Origin: Candidatus Wallbacteria bacterium
Lineage (GTDB): Bacteria; Muiribacteriota; JAQTZZ01
NCBI GenBank assembly: GCA_028687545.1
Contig: JAQTZZ010000028.1
Location: 1 to 55,144, forward strand
Direction: 5' to 3'
Length of the DNA stretch: 55,144 bases
Positions within the stretch are counted from its first letter, which is position 1. Each line of letters opens with the position of its first letter. The position numbers and the translations under genes are program-made. The notes under the pieces were generated by a model, which saw nothing but the letters and a program-made list of their open reading frames with translations, was not told where the DNA came from and did not search any database. Shown here in pieces: positions 17,721 through 26,132 of the stretch.

Positions 17721-18582
17721 GTTCTAGCAGCCCCTTCAGGGCAATGATCGCCACTTCCATCTGCCGGTCGTCCGGCTCCCTGGTGGTCAGCCTCTGGAAA
17801 AGAGTACCCAGATTCAGGATCCAGTTGCCTGGATCGAACAGGCGGTTGAAAATCTGCAGCAATTCATAGCTTGCTGCCCCAAGTATAGGCAGGAAAAAGA
17901 TCCGCATCAGGATTCTCTGCCAGATCCCTGAAGTCGGGATCAGGGAAAACACCACAGTGGTCACGACGATGAAGAAAAGGATGAAGCTCGTCCCGCAGCG
18001 GGGATGCGTGCGTTTGCAGCCCCTGACGTTTGCGAGATTCAGTTCCATTCCGGATTCATAAGCGTTGATCACCTTGTGTTCGGCTCCGTGGTAAGCGAGC
18101 AATCGTCCCACGTCGGGAATCTTTGTGATCAGGCAGAGATAGGAAACGAACATCAGAAGCCGCACAATTCCTTCGATCAGGTTGAAATAAAATGGAGAAA
18201 GGCTGAATACATATTTCTCAGCGCAGTCTGCTACTCCGAAAGGTATCAGAATGAAGATAGTCAATCCCATCACAATCGCCGCGATCAGGGAAAATCCCAA
18301 TTCGGCGTTATTGACCTTCATTTCTTTGCTTCCGCTCTGAATCACTGCTGACATACCCAGTGATTTCACCCCCAGCCAGAGTGACTGACAGAGGAGATAA
18401 ATTCCCCTCAAAAATGGGATGTGATCCAGTTTGTGTCTAGAAAACCAGCCCTGTTCAAACTTCTCGTAAAGAGTGAAAACTTCATTCCCCTGCTCCCGGA
18501 CCGCGATCGAGTATGAGTCCCTGTCGCGGAGCATGATGCCTTCGATGACTGCCTGGCCGCCAAGCCTTCTAATCTTTTCCAT
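17710..18582 (-). CDS. DUF1385 (YqhQ-like) membrane protein
   Basis: 290 residues with the opening G-G-Q-A-V-I-E-G-I-M-L-R and the signature Y-H-G-A-E-H-K-V-I-N-A-Y-E of DUF1385. About four hydrophobic segments lie between residues 95 and 240. The biochemical role of the family is not established to my knowledge. In other bacteria it often sits near rpmE, thyX or prfA/prmC; here thyX-rpmE lies about 2.7 kb away with a Tad-chimera gene in between. A TTTA-type leader with GGAG precedes the ATG. Confidence 0.85.
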   Translation of the reverse strand: MEKIRRLGGQAVIEGIMLRDRDSYSIAVREQGNEVFTLYEKFEQGWFSRHKLDHIPFLRGIYLLCQSLWLGVKSLGMSAVIQSGSKEMKVNNAELGFSLIAAIVMGLTIFILIPFGVADCAEKYVFSLSPFYFNLIEGIVRLLMFVSYLCLITKIPDVGRLLAYHGAEHKVINAYESGMELNLANVRGCKRTHPRCGTSFILFFIVVTTVVFSLIPTSGIWQRILMRIFFLPILGAASYELLQIFNRLFDPGNWILNLGTLFQRLTTREPDDRQMEVAIIALKGLLEREN

Positions 18583-18648
18583 TTAAGCTCCATCGATAAA
18601 TTTTTTCCAGAAAAGTCATGTGCTCCTATCGGATAAATTTCCAGTTTG

Positions 18649-18657
18649 TGTTAAAAT
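18649..18657 (+). promoter_or_regulatory. Extended -10 promoter of the fifth Tad-chimera gene
   Basis: TGT-TAAAAT matches a TGn extended -10 (5 of 6 in the hexamer), with AGGAGG at 18667-18672 and ATG at 18677. No sigma-54 motif and no TTGC dyads are present, unlike paralogs 1-4, so this copy is probably controlled by the housekeeping sigma factor. Confidence 0.5.
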
Positions 18658-18676
18658 ACAAAATTCAGGAGGTTCT

Positions 18677-21241
18677 ATGTACCGGCATCCCCGCCTTGGT
18701 CTATCCATGCTGATCGTGATTTTAGCGATTCTGACTTTGCTCGCCCTGACAGGACTCAGCATTGACTTAGGGGATGTCTGGCTTGCCAGATCCAGATTGA
18801 ACCTGGCAGCAGGAAAGGCGGCACTGGCCGCAGCAACAGTGATGGGGAAAACAGCTGAAGTGTCGGTCCCGGAAGCGGCTATGGCGGAATTCCGAAAAAA
18901 CAACCTGGAGCCCGAACATGGACTTTCAGTGAGCATTTCTAAGGGCAGCGACAATGTTTTTATAAACGCGAATCTGCTCCTCCCGCATAGAATCGGCAGC
19001 CTGCTGGGCATACCCCCGCTAAACCTGTCGGCCAAGTCTCTAGCTGAGTTTACAGCTGTCGGAGAGGCGCGGCTGATCAGGGAAAATTCATACCGCCTGC
19101 TGCCCTTCGGCATCCCTAACGGACTGGTTACAGTCGGCTATGATTCTGAGGAAACGCTCTACATAGACGGAAAACCGGCCAGCAGCTGGGTTGAAGATCC
19201 TGCCTTCAGATTCAAACCCGGACATGAGTATCTGCTTAAAATTGGCGAGGGAGCTCCTGTAGAGCCGGAGGGGAGCAAGTTACTGATCCCCATGGATGGG
19301 GCTCTGGACGTTAATCCGCAGGATTTCAGCGACCCTGTCTGTCCCGAACTCGGCAGCCACATGCAGCCTGAACCTCTGCTCGCATACGGATTCGTCAGCT
19401 GGTGCCTGGAACGGGGTTATCAGGTGGAATGGCTCATCGATTACAATGGCGGCTCTTTCCTCGTGGACTATCATGCTGAAATCGCTGCCGCCATGAGCCA
19501 GACCGGAGTCAGCTATAAACAGGTAGCCAAAATTCTCCTCTCTTCCAAAGCAGATTCACAGCTGCACGAATTCCTCGCCACACACAACAACAGCGAAGGC
19601 CGTCCTTACAGCATCATAGCCCTGAAAAAAAGTCTCAAAGCCGGCATTTTCATGCACAGCCAATACAAACAGGCGGACCTGATGCCCTGGGGTGTGAAAA
19701 AGCAGGTCCCGGAATATCCCTATGGTTTCCAGATCGGTTCCAGGTATCAATTGAAATATGGAGGTGCCACCCCGGAAATCGGCTGCGGCTGCTGGTGCGG
19801 ACTGTCAATTTCCGGAAGTCCCGCCGCCTGCAGGGAAAATGTACAGAACGGAAATTCCACTCTTGAAGCCACCTGCCTCGCAGGAATTACAGCCACAACG
19901 GAGCTGGAACTTCAGAGTCCGGTAATGCTCGGTCTGGAACACAGGCTCCGGAATGGCAGGACCTTTTTCCGCATCCCTGTGCTCTCAACCTGCGAGGTCA
20001 AGTCCAGGAAAAAAACTTCAGTGCTGGGATTTCTGAACTTCAACTTGACGGCAGTAGATGTGAAGAAGGGTGTCATCAGCGGGACATTTCTATCGAAAAT
20101 CCCCTGGGATAAACTGGACTGCTCCAGACTGGAAAACACTAAAGAAATCGTGGCCGCAAAGCTGCTGTCCAGCATAGGGATTCCCTTTGTCTGGCTGCAC
20201 GATCGGGATGTTCTCTCCGGCAGTCTTCCCGAATCATGGATTTTCGTCAATCCGGGAGAATTCAGCGATACCCGTGTGGCGGCAGCACTTGCCAGGTGGG
20301 ATTCGAACGGGCATCAGCTTTTTCTGATGGGTGCGGCCGGCCCCAGTCTGGATTATGCGCTTTGTGAATTCAACCGGGAAAACGGCACCGGAATCGTACC
20401 ACCGGTTTTCTTTAAGACCAGCGATACCAGCCAGATATATGCAGGAAACGATACGGCCGGGACCTGCGAAATCCGTCCCAGGGACTGTGTTGAAAACCAG
20501 AATCACGTGCTTACGCTCGGGCCGGTGGTTTCCAGAAGGCCAGCAGCTTTTTCCGTTTCAAGTCTTCTGTTCTCTCAGGAGATCTTTGCGAGAGACAATC
20601 CAGGCACTGGATACAGAGAAGGAATTTCTGCTTCCCGCGGATTGAACCTGGCCGAACTTGCCACCAGACGCTACAGCCTGGATTCCGGTCCGGGGGGGCT
20701 GGTCACAATCTGCGGAGGCCTGGACTTTCAGGATGTTCCAGCAGCCCGGATTCTTCTGAACGATCTTTTTTCCGCAGCAATGGCCGGCTCTCAAAAAAAT
20801 CCCGGCCGCACAAATTTCGGAGCTCTTGCTCCATTTTCGGAAAAAGAAATGAAAGCCCGCGGATATGCCGACAACATCAAAATGGGCTGCAAGCGCCTTC
20901 CTTATCCAGTAGCACAGGTTGGATTACTATCAGGGAATCATGCCCTGGAGACATGTTCAGGAATCGCTTATCTTACGAAAACGAATGAAAACTGGAAGAA
21001 CCCTGTCCGGGACAGCTCCAGAATCGTGCTGGTCCCAGTGGTCAAAACCGATATCCCCGGCGGGCCATCTTGTATTTACACCATGCCGGAAGGCAGTGTA
21101 AAGATCAAAGCCATCGCTAAATTCTGGCTGCTCAATGTAACTGAGATGCTGCCTGCGGAACTAGACAATTCCCTCGGTCCTGTCCAAAACGGACAAGTGA
21201 GGGGGGTGTTCATGGGGTATTTCATTCCACCTGTAGACTAA
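18677..21241 (+). CDS. Divergent TadG-like / asparagine-synthetase-B-like protein, paralog 5
   Basis: ATG 18677 follows AGGAGG by 4 bp; an upstream in-frame start at 18620 precedes the ribosome site. The 854-residue protein keeps the Tad-like helix (L-S-M-L-I-V-I-L-A-I-L), the I-P-M-D and W-L-I-D-Y-N-G-G-S motifs, the nested TadG module (L-M-P-W-G, G-F-L-N-F) and the terminal V-R-G-V-F-M-G-Y-F-I. It has lost the features thought to be active in the others: H-H-E-D-F becomes N-P-G-E-F, the conserved cysteine segment becomes M-G-A-A-G, G-G-H-D becomes G-G-L-D, and the four-cysteine knuckle is gone. It is probably a non-catalytic structural relative. It lies between the divergent DUF1385 operon and the convergent thyX gene. 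Confidence 0.8.
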   Translation: MYRHPRLGLSMLIVILAILTLLALTGLSIDLGDVWLARSRLNLAAGKAALAAATVMGKTAEVSVPEAAMAEFRKNNLEPEHGLSVSISKGSDNVFINANLLLPHRIGSLLGIPPLNLSAKSLAEFTAVGEARLIRENSYRLLPFGIPNGLVTVGYDSEETLYIDGKPASSWVEDPAFRFKPGHEYLLKIGEGAPVEPEGSKLLIPMDGALDVNPQDFSDPVCPELGSHMQPEPLLAYGFVSWCLERGYQVEWLIDYNGGSFLVDYHAEIAAAMSQTGVSYKQVAKILLSSKADSQLHEFLATHNNSEGRPYSIIALKKSLKAGIFMHSQYKQADLMPWGVKKQVPEYPYGFQIGSRYQLKYGGATPEIGCGCWCGLSISGSPAACRENVQNGNSTLEATCLAGITATTELELQSPVMLGLEHRLRNGRTFFRIPVLSTCEVKSRKKTSVLGFLNFNLTAVDVKKGVISGTFLSKIPWDKLDCSRLENTKEIVAAKLLSSIGIPFVWLHDRDVLSGSLPESWIFVNPGEFSDTRVAAALARWDSNGHQLFLMGAAGPSLDYALCEFNRENGTGIVPPVFFKTSDTSQIYAGNDTAGTCEIRPRDCVENQNHVLTLGPVVSRRPAAFSVSSLLFSQEIFARDNPGTGYREGISASRGLNLAELATRRYSLDSGPGGLVTICGGLDFQDVPAARILLNDLFSAAMAGSQKNPGRTNFGALAPFSEKEMKARGYADNIKMGCKRLPYPVAQVGLLSGNHALETCSGIAYLTKTNENWKNPVRDSSRIVLVPVVKTDIPGGPSCIYTMPEGSVKIKAIAKFWLLNVTEMLPAELDNSLGPVQNGQVRGVFMGYFIPPVD

Positions 21242-21258
21242 CCCGGGGGGATCGAACA

Positions 21259-21286
21259 GTAGGGGTGCAGGGTCCTGCGCCCTTAC
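21259..21286. repeat. Degenerate palindrome related to the 14629 element
   Basis: Two 14-bp halves starting GTAGGGG and ending CCTTAC pair at 11 of 14 positions. Sequence and placement (between convergent genes, paralog 5 and thyX) match the perfect palindrome at 14629-14660. Both lie directly downstream of a Tad-chimera gene. Confidence 0.65.
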
Positions 21287-21292
21287 AAAGAA

Positions 21293-21964
21293 TCAGCGCT
21301 TGATTTTCTTGTATAAAGGGCAATCTTCAGCCTCTTCCCTGCAGTAATTGTATGAAATGCAGGTTGGGCCGGCTTTTTCGAAAATATGGGGAGCTTCTTT
21401 TTTGACCAGCACCAGCATCCTGGCAGCCAGATCCCTGATTTCCTGCTGAGCCCGGCTGCAAAGCCTGAGATTAAAGAAATGCAGGAGTTCTCTGGCGTTC
21501 ATGGTGATGATAATCTTGGTGGTACATGCATTCGGGAGCACATAACGGGCGTCTTCCGCAGGAATGCCTGATTTGGCCATCTCCTCATATGCGGCTGCCA
21601 TGTCATCCATCAGCTTTCTGTATCTGGAAAGCGCAGCTTTATTTTTCAGAATCGTATCTGGTATGTAATAATCGAAGGGTTCGTGGAATCTCACATAGCG
21701 CTGACTCTGCTGCGAAAATGAAGCCAGCCTGTGCCTTACGAGCTGATGGCTGCAGGCCCGGGAAATTCCCTCCACTCCGAAGGAGAAAGAGGCATGTTCA
21801 AGCGTGGAATGATGTCCGAGCCTGAACATTTTCCCCACGATTCTGGCCTTGCTTCCTGAAACATCGAGTTCATCGATGCCACTTTCCGAATAGCATAAAC
21901 GCGCCGCCTTGGCGATGATGTCTTCCGAGGCAGGCGTGTAAGCCAGCAGTCTTACTTTCAGCAT
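21293..21964 (-). CDS. thyX: FAD-dependent thymidylate synthase ThyX
   Basis: 223 residues. The ThyX motif R-H-R-x-x-S-x-x-x-Q-S-x-R-Y is present as R-H-R-L-A-S-F-S-Q-Q-S-Q-R-Y near residue 77, preceded by H-S-T-L-E-H. ThyX makes dTMP from dUMP using FAD, NADPH and methylene-tetrahydrofolate. Length matches the family. It starts 3 bp after the rpmE stop with no strong ribosome site, so it is probably coupled to rpmE and driven by that promoter. No thyA is seen in the window. Confidence 0.95.
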   Translation of the reverse strand: MLKVRLLAYTPASEDIIAKAARLCYSESGIDELDVSGSKARIVGKMFRLGHHSTLEHASFSFGVEGISRACSHQLVRHRLASFSQQSQRYVRFHEPFDYYIPDTILKNKAALSRYRKLMDDMAAAYEEMAKSGIPAEDARYVLPNACTTKIIITMNARELLHFFNLRLCSRAQQEIRDLAARMLVLVKKEAPHIFEKAGPTCISYNYCREEAEDCPLYKKIKR

Positions 21965-21967
21965 TGA

Positions 21968-22222
21968 TTACTTTTTAGGAGCGGCAGTCTTCTTGGACTC
22001 TTCGGTTTTCTTGGGCTCTTCAATCTTCTTGGCAGCGCGGCGCTGGAATTTCTCTACACGCCCAGCGGTGTCCACGAATTTCTGGACTCCGGTGAAGAAC
22101 GGATGGCAGGCTGAGCAGATTTCCACCTTCAGTTCCGTGGCGGTGGAGCCTGTCTCGAAGCTGTTGCCGCAGGCACAGGTGGCCTTGATTATGTGATATT
22201 CTGGGTGAATCCCGGTTTTCAT
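21968..22222 (-). CDS. rpmE: 50S ribosomal protein L31, zinc-binding type with basic tail
   Basis: 84 residues. M-K-x-G-I-H-P-E-Y opening and four cysteines (C-A-C near 16-18, C-S-A-C near 37-40) mark the zinc-binding form of L31. The last 25 residues are a Lys/Glu/Pro-rich tail (K-K-I-E-E-P-K-K) beyond the usual end of about 65-70. AAGGAG precedes the ATG. It is first in the rpmE-thyX unit and has a clear promoter. Confidence 0.95.
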   Translation of the reverse strand: MKTGIHPEYHIIKATCACGNSFETGSTATELKVEICSACHPFFTGVQKFVDTAGRVEKFQRRAAKKIEEPKKTEESKKTAAPKK

Positions 22223-22252
22223 GGCATCTCCTTGTAAACTGAATTTTGTGAA

Positions 22253-22281
22253 ATGTTAATGATAAAAATCATATTTGTCAA
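22253..22281 (-). promoter_or_regulatory. rpmE-thyX promoter with inverted repeat in the spacer
   Basis: On the minus strand, a perfect -35 TTGACA (22281-22276), 17-bp spacer and -10 TAACAT (22258-22253). The spacer contains ATGAT-TTTT-ATCAT (22272-22259), a perfect dyad well placed for a repressor. For a zinc-type L31, a Fur/Zur-family regulator is possible but not shown. Confidence 0.7.
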
Positions 22282-22322
22282 GGGGTTTTCAACTGGGACG
22301 GGTCACCAGCGCTGGAACCTGC

Positions 22323-22709
22323 TCATAAGTCGTCCCTGAAAATCTTTTTATAAAGGATCTCAGGATCAATTCCGCGCCTGGCAAGGTCACGTTCATCCAT
22401 GTGACGCTTCAGCACAGTTTTATACAACAAAAGCCTGAAGCAAGGCTTGAGCCCACGGTTCTTCACCAGTTCCTCCATCCATTTCCGCTCGGAAGCTGAA
22501 AGTCCACAGCGGTCTTCCAGGCAGCGCCTGAGATTGTTGTCCAGTTTCAGGATTTTGAGGTAGGTCAGATAGGTGGCAAGGCACCAGAACACGAAATAAC
22601 CCATCACCAGAGCCAGTATGAACGTCACACACTGGGTGATAAAGGGGCCCAGATCATTTCCGAAAGATCTGTGCATGCTGCCGAAAAATTCCGCCACTCC
22701 TGAATCCAT
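22323..22709 (-). CDS. Small membrane protein of unknown function
   Basis: 128 residues from ATG 22709, one base after the HEAT-protein stop; GGAG lies 7 bp upstream inside that gene, and starting there is preferred over an upstream in-frame start inside the HEAT coding region. One strong hydrophobic helix (residues about 22-46, F-I-L-A-L-V-M-G-Y-F-V-F-W) is followed by a charged cytoplasmic-type tail rich in Arg/Lys/Leu. No family recognised. Coupling to the HEAT protein suggests they work together at the membrane. Confidence 0.7.
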   Translation of the reverse strand: MDSGVAEFFGSMHRSFGNDLGPFITQCVTFILALVMGYFVFWCLATYLTYLKILKLDNNLRRCLEDRCGLSASERKWMEELVKNRGLKPCFRLLLYKTVLKRHMDERDLARRGIDPEILYKKIFRDDL

Positions 22710-22710
22710 G

Positions 22711-25119
22711 TCATTTCTCCAGTAATTCACGTGCTGCTTCACGGACACGGGGTTCACTGTCGCGAGTCAGGCTCTGGATTTCCGGGATGAATTGATCCCT
22801 GATCCCCAGTTTCCCGATCGTGAGCAGAAGATTGAACTTCACTATCGGCGAAGTGCTCACGAAATACTGCTTCATGAATATATAAGGCCCTTTGAAGCTG
22901 ATTTCGCGGATAGCGTAAAGGGCGCTCGCCACATGCCTGTCATCCTTGTGATCAAGCAGAGCCTTGAGAGTACCCCAGATGTTTTTATATTGAAGGCGCC
23001 AGAGTGCCACTATCACATTTGCCCGGACACGGTTATTACTGTCATCCAGGAATGGGACGAGCAGTGCGATTACCTCGTCCTTGCGGTCGAATTTTTCCAG
23101 GCTCTGTACTACATTGGCGCGCACCCTGTCATTGGGATCGTTCAACAGCTTCAAGAGTACCCTGTAAGAAGTTCTGTCGCCGGATTTCCCCAGGGCCTGG
23201 GCGATCAAAGCCCTGATCCGTTTGTCAGGATCGACTGCAGCGTCGTGGAGAAGAGGCAGGATCGCCGGATCGTCCCTGTCCGTATAAGTGACCAGAATCT
23301 GAGCTGCCTGGAATCGGACCTCTGGATTCAGATCTTTCAATTTCACTCTCAGGTTGTCCAGCATTTTCTTGCCCAGCCTGTCAGGGTTCTTGACCGGAAT
23401 TTCTTTTGCTTCCTCAGGGATCTTGACGGTTTCCACAAGTTCCTTTTTTTCCGTCACGTAGAGCAGGGTGGCAACCTTTTCCTTAAGCCTGGGAGAGAAA
23501 GGCTTGAGATCGAGATTCTTCTGCAGCACCAGAAATGCTGAGTCTGTACCGATCTTGCCCAGCACTTCAATTGCCTTCTCCTGAACCGTTTCATCAGGAT
23601 CGTCGAAAGCTTCTTCCAGTATACTCAGAGTTTCTGGAAACCCGGCATAGCAAAGCATCGTTGATACCGCCACTTGCCTGACCTTAACCGAAGGGTCCAC
23701 AAGCTTTTCGCTCAGTATTTTCAGGTTTTCCCGCTTCGGGAAATTTTTCAGGAGAAAACAAGCCCAGTAGCGCAGGTCTTCCTTTTCATCCCTGCAGTAT
23801 ATCTGGTATTTCGGGGTCATTCCGAGATCCTCCGCCGTCTTCAGGGCTGCGGGACGCACTTCCGGATCATCGAGAGCTATCACTTTGATCACGAAAGGCA
23901 GATAATCCTGTTCCCCAATGTTTTTGATGATTTTAAGCATAGAGAGCAATGTTTTCTGATTGCCTGAGGTAACGGTTCTCTGAATGATCGGCAGCATCAC
24001 TGTAGGCGAAGTATTCTTGAACAGCCCTTCAAGGTATATCTTGTCCGTGTTGCTTGTATCGTGGTAGAAATCCATCACTCCGGTCAAACCCTCGGCTTTA
24101 AATTTCAGCAGCATGGCCAGAGTTCCATGCCGGATCTGCTGATTTTCAGACTTCAGCAGACGCTCAATCTCATGTTTGTGTTTCCTGAGATTTCCGTGCT
24201 CCCAGTTGAGTTTTTCTTTTTCCAGATGGTAATTCACCAGGTTTTCCAGGGCTGGGAAAAAAACTTTCCCTTCACCGGAATCCGAACTCAGAACTGAATC
24301 AACGAGCAGTGGAAGGCAGGATAGATCGACGATTCCGGAAAGAGCAGTGGAGATTTTTTTGAAGATTTCCCGCCGGCCCTTGAAAGATCTGAGAAATTCC
24401 AGATAGAAGCGAGGCCGTTCTCTGGAAAATCCCTTCAGGAATCCGGCCAGTTCCTCAAGAAGATCAGGCGGTAGATCGTCGATAATCCGGTTGATCAGAT
24501 CAAGTATAGTCTGGGGGTTGAATCTGCCGAGGAACTTGAACCACTTGAGTTTGACCTCGTGCTTATGTTCAGTTCGGAAAAAATCGAGGAAAGTCTCTGC
24601 AGCTTTGGCCGACCCTGTAGATGAAAGCAGTGAAAGTCCACGTTCCCTTATATCGGGTGAAGGATGCCTGAGAAAAATTAAAATTTCAGTCAGAAAATCG
24701 TTGTTTTCAAGATAATAATCAGTGATCTCACCCTTTACAGGCGGCAAAGTCCGCATCCTGGTGATCCTTTTCAGGACCAGATTCCGCTTAGAATCATTAG
24801 TGAGAGACTTGTAAAGATGGCAGAGAAAAAGGCTGGTTTCATAATCATCCCATCTGACGATCCGGGGCAGAACCTTTTCAAATTCCTCTGGGTTGATTTT
24901 CTGGAGTGGTTTGGAGATATTCTGAAAAAAAATATCCCTCGGGATTTTTTCTGAAATCTCGTTGAAAATGCGAGCAAAACTCTCGTCTTCAGACAATGAT
25001 TCCAGCAGCCCGTATATCGAAGCCTCAGCGCCGCCTTCCCCGAAAATCAGGGCTACAGCTTTTCCGTCCGCCGCATCAGTGGAATTCAGCAATTCCTGGA
25101 GTTTATTAACATCATTCAT
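22711..25119 (-). CDS. HEAT-repeat protein
   Basis: 802 residues, almost entirely alpha-helical repeats of about 30 residues. The clearest are in the last 250 residues: D-P-D-K-R-I-R-A-L-I-A-Q-A-L-G-K-S-G-D and D-P-N-D-R-V-R-A-N-V-V-Q-S-L, the D-x-x-x-x-V-R-x-x-A pattern of HEAT/PBS lyase-like repeats. No signal peptide or catalytic motif is seen, so it is probably a cytoplasmic scaffold. The gene starts 6 bp after the sigma factor stop and is followed one base later by a membrane protein, so it could regulate or tether one of its neighbours (inference). Confidence 0.85.
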   Translation of the reverse strand: MNDVNKLQELLNSTDAADGKAVALIFGEGGAEASIYGLLESLSEDESFARIFNEISEKIPRDIFFQNISKPLQKINPEEFEKVLPRIVRWDDYETSLFLCHLYKSLTNDSKRNLVLKRITRMRTLPPVKGEITDYYLENNDFLTEILIFLRHPSPDIRERGLSLLSSTGSAKAAETFLDFFRTEHKHEVKLKWFKFLGRFNPQTILDLINRIIDDLPPDLLEELAGFLKGFSRERPRFYLEFLRSFKGRREIFKKISTALSGIVDLSCLPLLVDSVLSSDSGEGKVFFPALENLVNYHLEKEKLNWEHGNLRKHKHEIERLLKSENQQIRHGTLAMLLKFKAEGLTGVMDFYHDTSNTDKIYLEGLFKNTSPTVMLPIIQRTVTSGNQKTLLSMLKIIKNIGEQDYLPFVIKVIALDDPEVRPAALKTAEDLGMTPKYQIYCRDEKEDLRYWACFLLKNFPKRENLKILSEKLVDPSVKVRQVAVSTMLCYAGFPETLSILEEAFDDPDETVQEKAIEVLGKIGTDSAFLVLQKNLDLKPFSPRLKEKVATLLYVTEKKELVETVKIPEEAKEIPVKNPDRLGKKMLDNLRVKLKDLNPEVRFQAAQILVTYTDRDDPAILPLLHDAAVDPDKRIRALIAQALGKSGDRTSYRVLLKLLNDPNDRVRANVVQSLEKFDRKDEVIALLVPFLDDSNNRVRANVIVALWRLQYKNIWGTLKALLDHKDDRHVASALYAIREISFKGPYIFMKQYFVSTSPIVKFNLLLTIGKLGIRDQFIPEIQSLTRDSEPRVREAARELLEK

Positions 25120-25125
25120 GAAGAA

Positions 25126-26013
25126 TCATTTGATTTCAAAATCAGTGAGCTTTTCACGGTGAGACAATCGCCGCAGTTTCTTCAGAGCCTTGTCCTCGAT
25201 CTGCCTCACACGTTCCCTGGTGACAAGCAGCTTTTTGCCTATTTCTTCGAGAGTCAATGGCTCACCGTCATCCAGCCCGAAACGCCAGATGATCACACTG
25301 CGCTCTTTGGGAGACAATACTTTCAGAGCCTTCTCTATCTGCTGCTTGAGCATCCTGTCGAAGACTTCCTCTTCAGGAGTGATCATGCCGGATTCCACGA
25401 AATCACCCAGCAGGTTGCCTTCATCGTCGCCCACTGGAACATCAAGAGACACAGGCTCATTCATCAGGCTGATCAATTCCCGGACTTTGGTAGGAGTGCA
25501 GTTGAGCTCCAGAGCCAGTTCCTCCATCGAAGGCTTATGTCCCAGCTCCTGAAGCATCTGTTCCTGAACTTTGCGCAGCTGCGAAATCTGGTCCACTACA
25601 TGATTCGGGATCCGGATCAGCTTGAACTTTTCAAAAAGGGCTCTGGTAATAGCCTGTTTGATCCACCAGGTGGCATAGGTTGAGAATTTGTAACCCAGCC
25701 GGTATTCGAATTTTTCGACTGACTTTATCAGCCCGAGATTTCCTTCCTGGATCAAATCCAGAAAAAGGATCCCACGATTACTGAATTTCTTGGCGATGCT
25801 TACAACCAGCCGGAGATTTGCCTGGATCAGCTTGCGTTTGGCAACCTGGTCTGCTTCATCCCTGTATCTCCTGGCAAGTTCCCGTTCTTCCTCGGGAGTC
25901 AGCAGGCTCTGCTTGTCAAGAAATTTGAGATAATGCTTGATGGCGTCTTCGACATCACTTTTCTGCTCACGTGGGGTTAGATTTTTATCCGGTTTTTCCG
26001 TGCCCTTCGCCAA
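25126..26013 (-). CDS. Sigma-70-family RNA polymerase sigma factor (RpoD/RpoS-like)
   Basis: 295 residues from a TTG start at 26013 with GAGAGGAG 9 bp upstream. A TTG at 26055 would lie inside the promoter and is rejected. Regions 1.2 through 4.2 are present: [10 protein letters not shown] and [15 protein letters not shown] (2.1-2.4), region 3, and [10 protein letters not shown] (4.2). Region 1.1 is absent. Around region 2.4, which reads the -10 box, the sequence [13 protein letters not shown] differs from the A-D-Q-x-R-T-I-R-I-P-x-H-M of primary factors, so this may be a group 2 alternative sigma factor. Confidence 0.9.
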   Translation of the reverse strand: MAKGTEKPDKNLTPREQKSDVEDAIKHYLKFLDKQSLLTPEEERELARRYRDEADQVAKRKLIQANLRLVVSIAKKFSNRGILFLDLIQEGNLGLIKSVEKFEYRLGYKFSTYATWWIKQAITRALFEKFKLIRIPNHVVDQISQLRKVQEQMLQELGHKPSMEELALELNCTPTKVRELISLMNEPVSLDVPVGDDEGNLLGDFVESGMITPEEEVFDRMLKQQIEKALKVLSPKERSVIIWRFGLDDGEPLTLEEIGKKLLVTRERVRQIEDKALKKLRRLSHREKLTDFEIK

Positions 26014-26056
26014 TGTACCCCGCTCCTCTCGACTTGCCAGTCTTATCCAGATCAAT

Positions 26057-26065
26057 ATTATAACA
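26057..26065 (-). promoter_or_regulatory. Extended -10 promoter of the sigma factor gene
   Basis: TGT-TATAAT (26065-26057) is a perfect extended -10; no good -35 is seen. The expected start near 26050 leaves a leader of about 37 nt before TTG 26013. This fixes the start codon choice. Confidence 0.75.
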
Positions 26066-26132
26066 TATGCAAAACTATCTTTTACTATTTCATCGGCAGG
26101 ATCGGGTTAATCATTAAAGAAGGAGCATAATC

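Noticed and set aside
22792-23541. 249-codon plus-strand open frame
   Set aside because: Antisense to the HEAT-repeat gene; no recognisable protein and no start signals.
26014-26055. Longer N-terminus of the sigma factor from TTG 26055
   Set aside because: The codon lies 1 bp downstream of a perfect TGTTATAAT box and upstream of the expected transcription start.
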